NCBI RefSeq assembly: GCF_001969445.1
Contig: NZ_CP017297.1
Location: forward strand, 2,294,001-2,358,000
Direction of reading: 5' to 3'
Length of the DNA: 64,000 nt
Source of the DNA: Brachybacterium sp. P6-10-X1
GTDB taxonomy: Bacteria > Actinomycetota > Actinomycetes > Actinomycetales > Dermabacteraceae
Shown here one piece after another: positions 44,036 through 52,602 of this stretch. The position numbers and the translations under genes were made by a program. Numbering within the stretch: position 1 is the stretch's first letter; the number at the start of each line of letters is the position of its first letter. The notes under the pieces were generated by a model. It did not search any database. It saw only the letters and a program-made list of their open reading frames with translations, and had not been told where the DNA came from.

Positions 44036-44368
44036 ATGACTCTCACCGCGGCGTGGGGCACGAGCGTCCTCCACGATCTGCATGCGCACGGTTCCCGGAC
44101 GGGGCGTCTCCGGGCTCTGCTCGGAGGTTCCCGGCGCGAGGAGCGGCCGATGGCACGCCCCGCCGCGTCCGGCCCTGCCGACCCGGTGTTCACCGAGACC
44201 TCTGCGGCATCCGTCGACCCGCTCGCGTACGAGGTCGGACCCGAGCCCGACCCGGCTGTCCGTGCGAGCGGTCCGGGCGCCTCGGACGGCGAGGACGCCT
44301 CGACGGTCATGGAGCTCGTCGACGACGATCCCGAGCACCGCTGGGCGGGATCCCCCAGCTCGCCGTGA
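44036..44368 (+). CDS. Possible small hypothetical protein
   Basis: 110 codons, ATG start, weak ribosome site (GGAAGCGAG). About 84% of third positions are G or C, as in real genes of this window, which argues for coding. The protein is Asp/Pro/Ala-rich and polar in its second half (DPLAYEVGPEPDPAVRASG, ...STVMELVDDDPEHRW), with no helix or signal peptide. No family recognised. The opposite strand is also open, so chance cannot be excluded. Confidence 0.35.
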   Translation: MTLTAAWGTSVLHDLHAHGSRTGRLRALLGGSRREERPMARPAASGPADPVFTETSAASVDPLAYEVGPEPDPAVRASGPGASDGEDASTVMELVDDDPEHRWAGSPSSP

Positions 44369-44576
44369 TCGCCGCCGAGAACTCGGACGGAACCACCTGA
44401 ATCGGTCTAAAACGCGCTCACCTGCAGTCTCGCAACAGGAGACAGTACTGGCGGGCACCTTCTGCAGTCGTTAAGCTCCTCACGGCCGTCTGATCCCTGG
44501 CGGTGAACACAACCGCGCCATGGACTCCCCACGGCATCGGACCGCCTCCGCGGCGCGGCGATCCCCGAGGTGCCCC

Positions 44577-46592
44577 ATGTCTGCCGACCCTCCTCTGCTC
44601 ACCGTCGTCCTCGAATGCGCCGGAGAGCTGGACCGCGAGGGGGTGACGTACCGTCGGCTGCTCAGTGCTCGCCTGAAGTTCGAGGAGCAGTACGCCCTCC
44701 GCATCCACCCCGACGAGCTGGACACCCGCACGATCCGTGCACTGTGCCGCGAGATCGACAGCACGTACGTCGTCTTCGTCCGCACGACGCACGAGGTCTC
44801 CGCGACGTACCTCTCGACCCTGCTGCAGCACCTGCGGACTCGGATGGTCTACCTCGCCGAGCCCACCATCTACACCGGGGCTCTCCCGAAGAGCATCGCG
44901 AAGACCGCCGTCTCGCCGTACGCACGGGACACCGACGTCTACGGGATCGCCTACAACACCTCCCGCCTGCGTGATTTCCTGGACGCCGAGCACGACCTCG
45001 ACCGGTCGGCTCTGTACATCGCATACCGCCTCTACTGGGCGATCAACAAGATCACGCCGCTGGAGGTCGGGTACTCGCTCGCCTCCGACACCAAGGCCGC
45101 CGTCGGCCTCCAGCTGGAACAGGGCGTCTCGAGGCTCCTCCCCCTCATCTCCAGCACGGTCCCGACGCTTCGGATCTACATCCTGCGCCTCCTCGTCCTC
45201 TACCTCCGCGGGATGCGCGAATCGCAGGACTCGGACGTCCCCCTCACCCATGTGCGAGAGCTGATCCGGATGTTCGGGTTGACCGGCATCCTGGACCGGT
45301 CCAGGACGCTCCAGCCCTTCGAGACCGCATGGATCCAGTGGATCGACGACGGCTCCCACAGTCTGCACCTGTACAAACGGCTCACCGCTGCGGACAACTA
45401 CCTCGTCTTCGGGCTCGGGGACAACCCGATCGAGGCGGACATCCCCCTGTACCGGTGCCGATTCGGGGAGGACGTCGTGCAGATCGGGAAGTCGTACCTC
45501 TCGACGAGCCTGCGCCCGGGGAGCTCGAGCCCCAAGGTCGTCGACTTCTACCGCAGGCCGATCACGCCGCGATCGACCATCCTCTTCTTCGACCGGCCGA
45601 TGCAGGCCGATGACAACGCCGAGCATCTGTACCGGTACGTCAGGGAGCACTACCCCGAATACTCCGACGTCTACTTCGCTCTGAACCGGAAGTCACCCGA
45701 CTGGCCACGCCTGGAGCAGGAGGGATTCCGACTCATCCCGATCTTCAGCGAGGCGTTCCGACAGCTCTTCGTCGCCTCGGACCTCGTGGTGTCCTCCCAG
45801 ATCTACAATCTTCAGCACCAGGGGAAGTCCCTGGTCAACTCGAGATTCGTGTACCTGCAGCATGGCATCCAGCTCAATGACATGAGTGACTGGGTGCTCT
45901 CCAAGCACTTCGACGTCTTCGTCGCCACCGGGAAGCTCGAGGCAGATTATCTCGGGGCGCTGGCCCCGGTCGAAACGCTCAACTCCGGGCTCCCTCGGCT
46001 CGAGACCCTGCGGCGGACCGACTCCGGGGAGCGCCGGATGCTCTTCATGCCGACCTGGCGCTTCAACCTCCATCAGCACGCCGACGGGACCTTCACCAAG
46101 TCGGCTTATCACCATGCGATCGACGCCGTGCTCACCGATCGCTCCCTGCTCGCCTTCCTCGAGGAGCAGGACGTGACCCTGGAGGTGAAGCTCCACCCCA
46201 ACGTGGAGAAGAGAGCGCACCTCTTCCACTTCTCGGATCGGGTCGTGCATTCCTCGATGAGCTATCGCGAAGCATTTCAATTAGCCGAGTTCGTGTTCAC
46301 GGACTACAGCTCCGCCGTCCTCGATGCCGCGTTCGTCAACACGCCCATCGCCTACTACCAGTGGGATGCCGCCGAGTTCTTCGAGGACCAGCCGTACGAG
46401 AGCCGGCTGGACTACCGCACGCAGGGGCTGGGACCGACGTTCTTCGAGCACTCGGAGATCATCGACCACATCGTCAGCGGCCGTTACCTCGAACCGGACC
46501 CGACGAGCGATGCCCGACGAGAGACCTTCTTCGAGGGCGTGGACCCGACCCGCATCTGCGAGACCATCGTGGAAAGGATGCTCAGCCTGTGA
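44577..46592 (+). CDS. CDP-glycerol glycerophosphotransferase-like (TagF/TagB family) protein
   Basis: 671 residues from the ATG at 44577 (CGAGG upstream; a further ATG at 44520 lacks a site). The C-terminal ~350 residues carry the glyphos-transferase motifs: YLQHGIQLNDM, FVATGKLEADYL, LFMPTWRFN, LEVKLHPNVEKR, and FTDYSSAVLDAAF with the conserved D-Y-S-S. The N-terminal ~300 residues are not typical TagF: they start VVLECAGELDREGVTYRRLL like a degenerate GT2 and include an extra domain with VVQIGKSYL. It should polymerise or prime a glycerol-phosphate-type (teichoic acid) chain at the inner membrane face. It overlaps the next gene (GTGA). Confidence 0.85.
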   Translation: MSADPPLLTVVLECAGELDREGVTYRRLLSARLKFEEQYALRIHPDELDTRTIRALCREIDSTYVVFVRTTHEVSATYLSTLLQHLRTRMVYLAEPTIYTGALPKSIAKTAVSPYARDTDVYGIAYNTSRLRDFLDAEHDLDRSALYIAYRLYWAINKITPLEVGYSLASDTKAAVGLQLEQGVSRLLPLISSTVPTLRIYILRLLVLYLRGMRESQDSDVPLTHVRELIRMFGLTGILDRSRTLQPFETAWIQWIDDGSHSLHLYKRLTAADNYLVFGLGDNPIEADIPLYRCRFGEDVVQIGKSYLSTSLRPGSSSPKVVDFYRRPITPRSTILFFDRPMQADDNAEHLYRYVREHYPEYSDVYFALNRKSPDWPRLEQEGFRLIPIFSEAFRQLFVASDLVVSSQIYNLQHQGKSLVNSRFVYLQHGIQLNDMSDWVLSKHFDVFVATGKLEADYLGALAPVETLNSGLPRLETLRRTDSGERRMLFMPTWRFNLHQHADGTFTKSAYHHAIDAVLTDRSLLAFLEEQDVTLEVKLHPNVEKRAHLFHFSDRVVHSSMSYREAFQLAEFVFTDYSSAVLDAAFVNTPIAYYQWDAAEFFEDQPYESRLDYRTQGLGPTFFEHSEIIDHIVSGRYLEPDPTSDARRETFFEGVDPTRICETIVERMLSL

Positions 46593-48514
46593 ACACGGTC
46601 ACCACCTACCTCCGCCGGGGCCTGCGGACCCGAGCCCGCGCGATCGCCTACTCGAGCAGGTCCCGCGACATCGCGCGGAGACTGGTCGAGGACCCCGCCG
46701 CGCACCGCATCCGCACGATGATCGAGAACACGGGCCACGGAGCCAAGCTTCACCGGCTGGCATCCCAGCAGCTGCCCGATGGGACCTACTTCGCGAAACT
46801 CACCATCCATCACTGGAAGAAGCATCAGAACAGCAGCTTCCGACTCCTCGAAGGGGACCGCGTCGTCTACGGGAACAGGATCGAGCCGCCTGCCCGCGGG
46901 TTCGACCTCGAGTACCGGAACATCATCGTGACCTCCGACGATCCCTCGGACTTCCGGCTCGACATCGATGCCGAGTACAGCGTGATGATCGGGCGCGGGG
47001 CCTTCACGACCGCTCAGCAGGTCCGGTACGACGAGAAGTACGGCGTCCAGCAGCACGGCGACCTCCACTACTCCCTGCGCGGGAACCTGAAGAGTCCCCG
47101 GCGCGTCCTGGTGACGTTCCCCGGCTTCGGCCCGTCGACCTCACGCGTCTCCTACGCCGTGAGCTACCTGAAGGCGATCACCGACGCGGACCTCTCCGAC
47201 ACCCTCATGATCTGCTTCCAGGACCGATACATGGTCGCCGGCACCTACATGCTCGTGGACAACGCCGGGCAGCCGCTGCGGGCCCGCGTCCATGCCGCGA
47301 TCGCACACATCCTTCAGGAGCACGGCATCCCCGAGCGGGAGCTGATGCTCTTCGGGGCGTCCAAGGGCGGCAGCATCGCCACCTCCTGCGCCCAAGGGTT
47401 CCCCGAGGCGCGGCTGCTCGTGGTCGTGCCGCAGATGAACCTGCCGTACTACCTCGACAAACCCTTCTTCCGGGACAACCTCTACCGACTGCCCGCCCTC
47501 CGCTCGGATCCCCAGCCCGTCGACCTCATGCGCCAGTACTTCTCCGAGGGCCGCCGAATCGACTACTTCTACACGGACCGGGACGAGCAGTCGAACTATT
47601 CGCTGATCGAGTTCGCCCAGGACGTCCCCGGCCTCACCAAATACCGCGTCGACGGGAAGCATGCCGACGTCGCCAAGAAGGCCCTGCCGACCATCCTCAC
47701 GGTGCTCAAACGCTTCCTGCGGGGGACGTCCGCCGACGCCGTCCCGCAGACGGTGGAGTGCGACCAGGTGACAGCGTTCCCGGACGACGCCGGCACCGGG
47801 TTCCAGCTGCGACTGGGCAACGACACGCCGCCGGCCTCCGGCGCGACCCAGAACGCGCTCCTCGCCGGCGCGCTGGGACGAACGGCGTTCTACCAGGTGA
47901 TCTCCCATCACACGTACCCGTTCATCAAGTACACAGCGCCCCTCGAGCGCCTCCTCCCGGGCCTGCACTCCCCCGCGAGCATCCACTCGCTGCTGCTGAC
48001 GACGTCCCACGCCGAGGTGGAGCGCGCCGTGCTCCCTGCCATCGAACCGCGGATCGCGCCGGATGAGCCCGCCTGCCCGGATGCGCTGTGCACCGAGCTC
48101 GACCTGAGCCCGGGCCCGGAGCCCAGGACGTACTCGCTCCTGGCCGCGCCGAACGCGCCGGTGAGCACCTTCGTCTACGAGGTCGACGCCGGCCGGCCCG
48201 ACGGGGACGCCGTCGTCCTCGTGTTCACGGGGTCCAGCTCCGATCGATGGGGGCCCGAGGAGAGTCCGGAGACCGACGGCGCCCGGCTGATCGTCACCGT
48301 GGCTCCGCCGGCCGACGCGCGAGGGGCCGCCTTGCTCGCCCACCGCATCGCGATCACCGCAGGGGTCGAGCGGCTCCACGTCATCGCGACCACCGCCGCG
48401 CTCTCCGATGCCGAGCTCACGGCCCTGAGACGGCTCTACGGCCCCGACATCATCTGGCACGACCGGCGACCTGCTGCGTCGGTCCCCGTGGCGGCCCTGG
48501 CCGAGAGCCGCTGA
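46589..48514 (+). CDS. Alpha/beta-hydrolase-fold protein, Asp2/XcbB-like (paralogue 2)
   Basis: 641 residues; its GTG overlaps the stop of the glycerophosphotransferase gene. Same layout as the protein at 14818-16713: N-terminal beta domain (YFAKLTIHHWKKHQNSSFRL), VTFPGFGPSTSRVSYAVSYL, FQDRYMVAGTYMLVD, nucleophile elbow GASKGGS, VPQMNLPYYLDKPFFRD, DYFYTDRDEQSNYSLIEF, and His in DGKHADVAKKALP. Position in the teichoic-acid-like operon supports acetyl or other acyl transfer to the polymer, as known for Asp2 on glycoproteins, but this is inference. No signal peptide. Confidence 0.7.
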   Translation: MNTVTTYLRRGLRTRARAIAYSSRSRDIARRLVEDPAAHRIRTMIENTGHGAKLHRLASQQLPDGTYFAKLTIHHWKKHQNSSFRLLEGDRVVYGNRIEPPARGFDLEYRNIIVTSDDPSDFRLDIDAEYSVMIGRGAFTTAQQVRYDEKYGVQQHGDLHYSLRGNLKSPRRVLVTFPGFGPSTSRVSYAVSYLKAITDADLSDTLMICFQDRYMVAGTYMLVDNAGQPLRARVHAAIAHILQEHGIPERELMLFGASKGGSIATSCAQGFPEARLLVVVPQMNLPYYLDKPFFRDNLYRLPALRSDPQPVDLMRQYFSEGRRIDYFYTDRDEQSNYSLIEFAQDVPGLTKYRVDGKHADVAKKALPTILTVLKRFLRGTSADAVPQTVECDQVTAFPDDAGTGFQLRLGNDTPPASGATQNALLAGALGRTAFYQVISHHTYPFIKYTAPLERLLPGLHSPASIHSLLLTTSHAEVERAVLPAIEPRIAPDEPACPDALCTELDLSPGPEPRTYSLLAAPNAPVSTFVYEVDAGRPDGDAVVLVFTGSSSDRWGPEESPETDGARLIVTVAPPADARGAALLAHRIAITAGVERLHVIATTAALSDAELTALRRLYGPDIIWHDRRPAASVPVAALAESR

Positions 48515-48524
48515 GGGCGCAGCC

Positions 48525-49277
48525 GTGGCCGTCACCATCCATCAGATCGCCGCCTACCAGGACGCGAACGGCAATCGCATCGAGTTCACCGGTCCCGCCC
48601 CTCTCCTGTCCGGCATCACGGTCCTGTTCCGAGGGTCCAACAACGTCCTGACCGTCGACCCGGCGGCCAGGATCCACAAGCTGTACCTCCGCTTCGACTC
48701 CCACAACGGTCGGTGCCGGATCGGTGGGAACACCGCCGTCGCCCCCTTGAAGGCCGGCATCCGGGTGGGGCAGGACTCCAGCGTCGAGATCGGTGACGAC
48801 GTCTCGACCACCGCACATGTCGACATCTCCGCCGTGGAGGGCACGTCCGTCACCATCGGGGACGATGTCATGATCGCCACGGGCGTGCGATTGCGGACCG
48901 ACGACGGCCACCCGATCTTCACCGTCTCCGACGGTCAGCGCGTCAACCCCTCGCGATCCATCGAGGTCGGCGATCACGTCTGGCTCTCGATCGACTCCTT
49001 CCTCCTGGGTGGCGCCGGCATCGGCGACGGATCCGTCGTCGGCGCTCGCGCCCTGGTCACAAAACGGTTCCCGAACAATTGCATCGTCGCGGGGGTTCCC
49101 GCCAAGGTGATCCGGCGCGATGTGGCCTGGGAGCGACCCCATCTGTCCGTCACGCCTCCGTACTACAAGCCCGATGCCTCGACGGTCGAGAAATCTCCGT
49201 ACTGGAACCCCACGGCGGACGAGTCGCAGCTCACCGAGGATGATCCGACGGTCGGCGAGGAGGCCGGCGCACCCTAG
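48525..49277 (+). CDS. Hexapeptide-repeat acyltransferase
   Basis: 250 residues from a GTG at 48525. Left-handed beta-helix repeats are visible: VLTVDPAARIHKLYLRF, CRIGGNTAVA, VRVGQDSSVEIGDDVSTTAHVDIS, VTIGDDVMIATGVRLRTDDGHPIF, IEVGDHVWLSIDSFLLGGAGIGDGSVVGARALVTKRFPNNCIVAGVPAKVIRRD. The last part is the CoA-binding end common to NodL/WbbJ/maltose acetyltransferases; the usual catalytic His is represented by the DGH of the fourth coil. It would O-acetylate a sugar of the polymer. An acidic C-terminal tail (~35 residues) is extra. It lies 10 bp after the Asp2-like gene. Confidence 0.82.
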   Translation: MAVTIHQIAAYQDANGNRIEFTGPAPLLSGITVLFRGSNNVLTVDPAARIHKLYLRFDSHNGRCRIGGNTAVAPLKAGIRVGQDSSVEIGDDVSTTAHVDISAVEGTSVTIGDDVMIATGVRLRTDDGHPIFTVSDGQRVNPSRSIEVGDHVWLSIDSFLLGGAGIGDGSVVGARALVTKRFPNNCIVAGVPAKVIRRDVAWERPHLSVTPPYYKPDASTVEKSPYWNPTADESQLTEDDPTVGEEAGAP

Positions 49278-49406
49278 CGCACGAGATCCCCGAGGCCGCA
49301 TCGCGCGTCGCTCACGCTCCCCCGGAGGCTCGCCGGGTGCCCGGCTCTGACATCCTGGAGTGCGGCCTCCGCCGAGGCTGCGACCCGACGTTCGGCAGGA
49401 GACCAG

Positions 49407-51083
49407 GTGACACGACGCCGATGGCTGATGGTGGGGGCCGCGGCCCTGGCGGTCGTTCTGCTGCTGGTGATCGGTGTGCTGGCCTTCCGGCCGTTCGGCA
49501 CCGGGACCGAGAACGGTCCGGACGGCACCGCCGCCCCCACCCAGCCGCCCGACTCCGAGCGTCTGTTCCTGCCCGGCTACGACGGTTCGCCCGGCGGCTT
49601 CACGATGACCGATCCGGCGGATGCTCCCGGCAAGACCACCTCGGTGCGTCTCGCCCTGGAGGGGGACGCCCAACGCACCGACCACCAGCTGGGACTCAGC
49701 TTCGACGCCCGCGAGCTCGCGAACCCGATGTGGGACTCCGAGGACTCGAACCTGGCGCTGACCCTCGGGGAGCTCGAGGAGCCCGCGCTGCGGTTCGGCG
49801 GCAACGGCATCGATCGCCACGTGTGGTGGACCTCGTCCGACGAGCCCGCCCCCGAATGGGCCACGGCGACCGTCACTCCCGAGGATCTCGAGCGCGTCGC
49901 CGCGGTCGCCGAGGAGGTCGACGCGAGCGTGACGATCGACCTCGACCTCGGCCACGACGACCCGGCGCGCGCCGCCGACATGGCCGCGCACGCGAAGCAG
50001 GCCTTCGGGGACCGGCTGCTCGCGGTCGCGATCGGCAACGAGCCCAACGGCTTCTCCCACGAGAACCAGCCGGACCTCGCGGTGCGCGACACGACCTGGG
50101 ACACCGAGGCGTACCAGCAGGCCCTGACGGAGTACTCCGCCGCGCTGGAGAGCGCGACCCCTGGCCTGCCCGTCTCGGGCCCCGGGGCCTACGACGCGGA
50201 GTGGTGGCGCGCCTTCGCGGAATCCGGCATCCCGAACCAGCGGGCGCTGAGCCTGCACTGGTACCCGCTGTGGGACTGCGAGGGCCCCGCCTCCTCCATC
50301 GCGAATCCCACGGTCGAGGACCTCACCGATCCTGTGCTGCGCGAGCGCGCCCGCACCATCGTCGGGATGGGCGCCGACGTCGCCGAGGAGCACGATCTGC
50401 CGCTGTGGATGGAAGAGACCGGCCCCACGTCCTGCCCCGGCACCAACGACACCTCGCGCACCCACGCGCAGGCGCTGTGGACCGTGGACTACGCGATGAC
50501 CCTCGCCGAGCTCGGCGTGGAGCGCACGGCGTTCCACTCGACGCTGCAGGCCTGCGAGGGCGGAGCCCCGATGAGTCCGATCTGTGCCCGGGGCCCCTAC
50601 GAGGAGCCCGGCCAGATCGTCGAGGGCCGCACGAGCTACCTCGCTCTGATGATGCTGGGGAATCTCCCGAACGGAAGAGTGCTCACGCCGACGGTGAGCG
50701 GCGACGGGAAGGTCTCCGCTCATACGGTGCTCGGCGATGGCGGCGAGCTGACCTTGGTGTTGGTCGACATGCGCGACCCGTCGAACGAGCTGTACAAGGA
50801 CCGACCGGTCGAGATCAGCGCACCGGAGGGCGGCAGTTCCGTCGCTCCCGACGGTTGGGAGCTGACTCACGGGTCACGGATGGCCGGAACGTCGCTCGAT
50901 GCCTCCGAGAGCACCTTCGACGACCTCGTGCCTGTTTCGGGCGAGTTCGCCGGAGCTCGACTGGACCGAGCAGAGCCGCTGACCGTGACCAGCGAGCCGG
51001 GCTCCGTCACGATGCTGCGCTTCTCGACCGCCTCCGGAGGCGACGCGTCGGACGGCGGCGGTGACGCCGATCCCGCGGTGTGA
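49407..51083 (+). CDS. Secreted or membrane-anchored GH79-like glycoside hydrolase
   Basis: 558 residues from a GTG at 49407 with AGGAG five bases upstream. One N-terminal helix (MVGAAALAVVLLLVIGVLAF) without clear cleavage site suggests a signal anchor, followed by a Pro/Thr linker. The barrel has the clan GH-A marks: RFGGNGIDRHVWW, acid/base Glu212 in A-I-G-N-E-P-N-G-F, SLHWYPLW, and a nucleophile candidate Glu336/337 in WMEETGP. A C-terminal beta-sandwich follows, ending in a Gly/Asp-rich tail. This matches heparanase/beta-glucuronidase (GH79)-like enzymes. Located beside a uronic-acid-type dehydrogenase gene, it may trim or recycle the uronate-containing polymer. Confidence 0.75.
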   Translation: MTRRRWLMVGAAALAVVLLLVIGVLAFRPFGTGTENGPDGTAAPTQPPDSERLFLPGYDGSPGGFTMTDPADAPGKTTSVRLALEGDAQRTDHQLGLSFDARELANPMWDSEDSNLALTLGELEEPALRFGGNGIDRHVWWTSSDEPAPEWATATVTPEDLERVAAVAEEVDASVTIDLDLGHDDPARAADMAAHAKQAFGDRLLAVAIGNEPNGFSHENQPDLAVRDTTWDTEAYQQALTEYSAALESATPGLPVSGPGAYDAEWWRAFAESGIPNQRALSLHWYPLWDCEGPASSIANPTVEDLTDPVLRERARTIVGMGADVAEEHDLPLWMEETGPTSCPGTNDTSRTHAQALWTVDYAMTLAELGVERTAFHSTLQACEGGAPMSPICARGPYEEPGQIVEGRTSYLALMMLGNLPNGRVLTPTVSGDGKVSAHTVLGDGGELTLVLVDMRDPSNELYKDRPVEISAPEGGSSVAPDGWELTHGSRMAGTSLDASESTFDDLVPVSGEFAGARLDRAEPLTVTSEPGSVTMLRFSTASGGDASDGGGDADPAV

Positions 51084-51348
51084 GTCCGCTGACAGCCGTT
51101 GCGACGGCCCGTGCCACCTCGGTGGCATTCGACACGCCCTCGGACGCCGCGTTGAACACCGAGTGACCGCGTGATGGCTCCGGAGTGAACTTTTTCGTCG
51201 TACTCGACAGTCACTTTTGAGTCGCTCGCCCCCCCCTTGTTGCCTGCATGACAACTGAAGACACGCCAGCGCTCCCCGGAGGGGCGAGGCGATACCGTGT
51301 GGCCCAGACTTCCGTCCTCCTCACCCCCGACCCCGCCAGGAGTGCTCG
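51084..51348. other. 265-bp spacer before wecC
   Basis: No gene recognised. AT-richer around 51185-51225 (GAACTTTTTCG, CACTTTTGAGTCG) and contains a run of eight or more C at ~51228; probably holds the promoter of the wecC-glycosyltransferase pair. Confidence 0.35.
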
Positions 51349-52602
51349 ATGAGCCCGAACGTTCCCCTCGATACCGTCAGCGTGATCGGCCTCGGCTACA
51401 TCGGTCTGCCGACGGCCGCCGTCCTCGCCCAGGCCGGCAAGACCGTCATCGGCGTCGACGTCAAGCAGACCAACGTCGATGCGATCAACGCCGGCACCGT
51501 GCCGTTCGTCGAGGAAGGGCTCGAAGCCGTCGTCGCCGGCTGCGTCGCCCAGGGCAAGCTCTCCGCACAGCTCGAGACCCCCGAGGCCGACGCCTACATC
51601 GTCTCGGTCCCGACCCCCTTCCAGGGCGACCACGACGCGGACCTCTCCTTCATCGAGGCTGCTGCTCGGGGGATCGCCCCGAAGCTCTCCGGCGGGGAGC
51701 TGATCGTGCTCGAGTCCACCGCCCCTCCGGGAGCGACCGAGCGCATGGCGCAGGTCATCCTCGAAGCGCGCCCCGAGTTCACCGGCGAGGCGAACCTCCC
51801 CAACTCCCTGTACTTCTCGCACGCCCCCGAGCGCGTGCTCCCCGGCCGCATCATGATCGAGATGGTCGACAACGACCGCATCATCGGAGGCATGACGCCG
51901 GAGGCGGCGAAGCTGAACCGCGACCTCTACGCGAGTTTCTGCAAGGGCGAGCTGCTGCTGACCACGGCCCGGACCGCCGAGATGGCGAAGCTGACCGAGA
52001 ACGCCTTCCGCGACGTGAACATCGCCTTCGCCAATGAGCTCTCGATCATCGCCGACCGTCAGGGCATCGACGTGTGGGAGCTCATCGAGCTCGCCAACCA
52101 TCACCCGCGCGTGAACATCCTCCAGCCCGGTCCGGGCGTGGGCGGCCACTGCATCGCCGTGGACCCCTGGTTCATCGTCTCCGCCGACCGCCAGTTCTCG
52201 AACCTGATCCGCACCGCTCGCGAGGTCAACGACTCCAAGCCCGAGCTCGTGATCGAGAAGGTCATGCAGAAGGCGGAGCGGTTCAAGGACCCGACCGTCG
52301 CGGCGCTCGGCATCGCCTTCAAGGCGAACATCGATGACCTGCGCGAGTCCCCCAGCCGCACCATCGCCGGCTCCCTCGCCGAGAAGCTCACCGATGGAAA
52401 GGTGCTCGTCGTGGAGCCCAACGTCGACGAGCTCCCGCAGGAGCTCGCCGCACGTGACAATGTGGAGCTCGCCGAGCTGGACTCCGCTCTCGAGCGCGCG
52501 GACATCGTGCTGCTGATGGTGGACCACGATCCCTTCAAGGAGATCGATCGCGACCTGCTGCAGGAGAAGATCGTCATCGACACCAAGGGGCTCTGGCGGT
52601 GA
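51349..52602 (+). CDS. wecC: UDP-N-acetyl-D-mannosamine dehydrogenase (nucleotide-sugar dehydrogenase)
   Basis: 417 residues with AGGAG upstream. NAD motif GLGYIGLP at 11-18; VSVPTPFQGDHDADLSFIEAA; VLESTAPPGATERM; substrate-binding AKLTENAFRDVNIAFANEL; catalytic Cys268 in GVGGHCIAVDPWFI; and FKANIDDLRESPS near the C-terminus. The HCIAVDPWF wording separates WecC from UDP-glucose dehydrogenases. It makes UDP-ManNAcA (two-step oxidation, 2 NAD+), so a teichuronic-type polymer with uronic acid is likely. No WecB epimerase in the window. Overlaps the next glycosyltransferase start (GTGA). Confidence 0.9.
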   Translation: MSPNVPLDTVSVIGLGYIGLPTAAVLAQAGKTVIGVDVKQTNVDAINAGTVPFVEEGLEAVVAGCVAQGKLSAQLETPEADAYIVSVPTPFQGDHDADLSFIEAAARGIAPKLSGGELIVLESTAPPGATERMAQVILEARPEFTGEANLPNSLYFSHAPERVLPGRIMIEMVDNDRIIGGMTPEAAKLNRDLYASFCKGELLLTTARTAEMAKLTENAFRDVNIAFANELSIIADRQGIDVWELIELANHHPRVNILQPGPGVGGHCIAVDPWFIVSADRQFSNLIRTAREVNDSKPELVIEKVMQKAERFKDPTVAALGIAFKANIDDLRESPSRTIAGSLAEKLTDGKVLVVEPNVDELPQELAARDNVELAELDSALERADIVLLMVDHDPFKEIDRDLLQEKIVIDTKGLWR

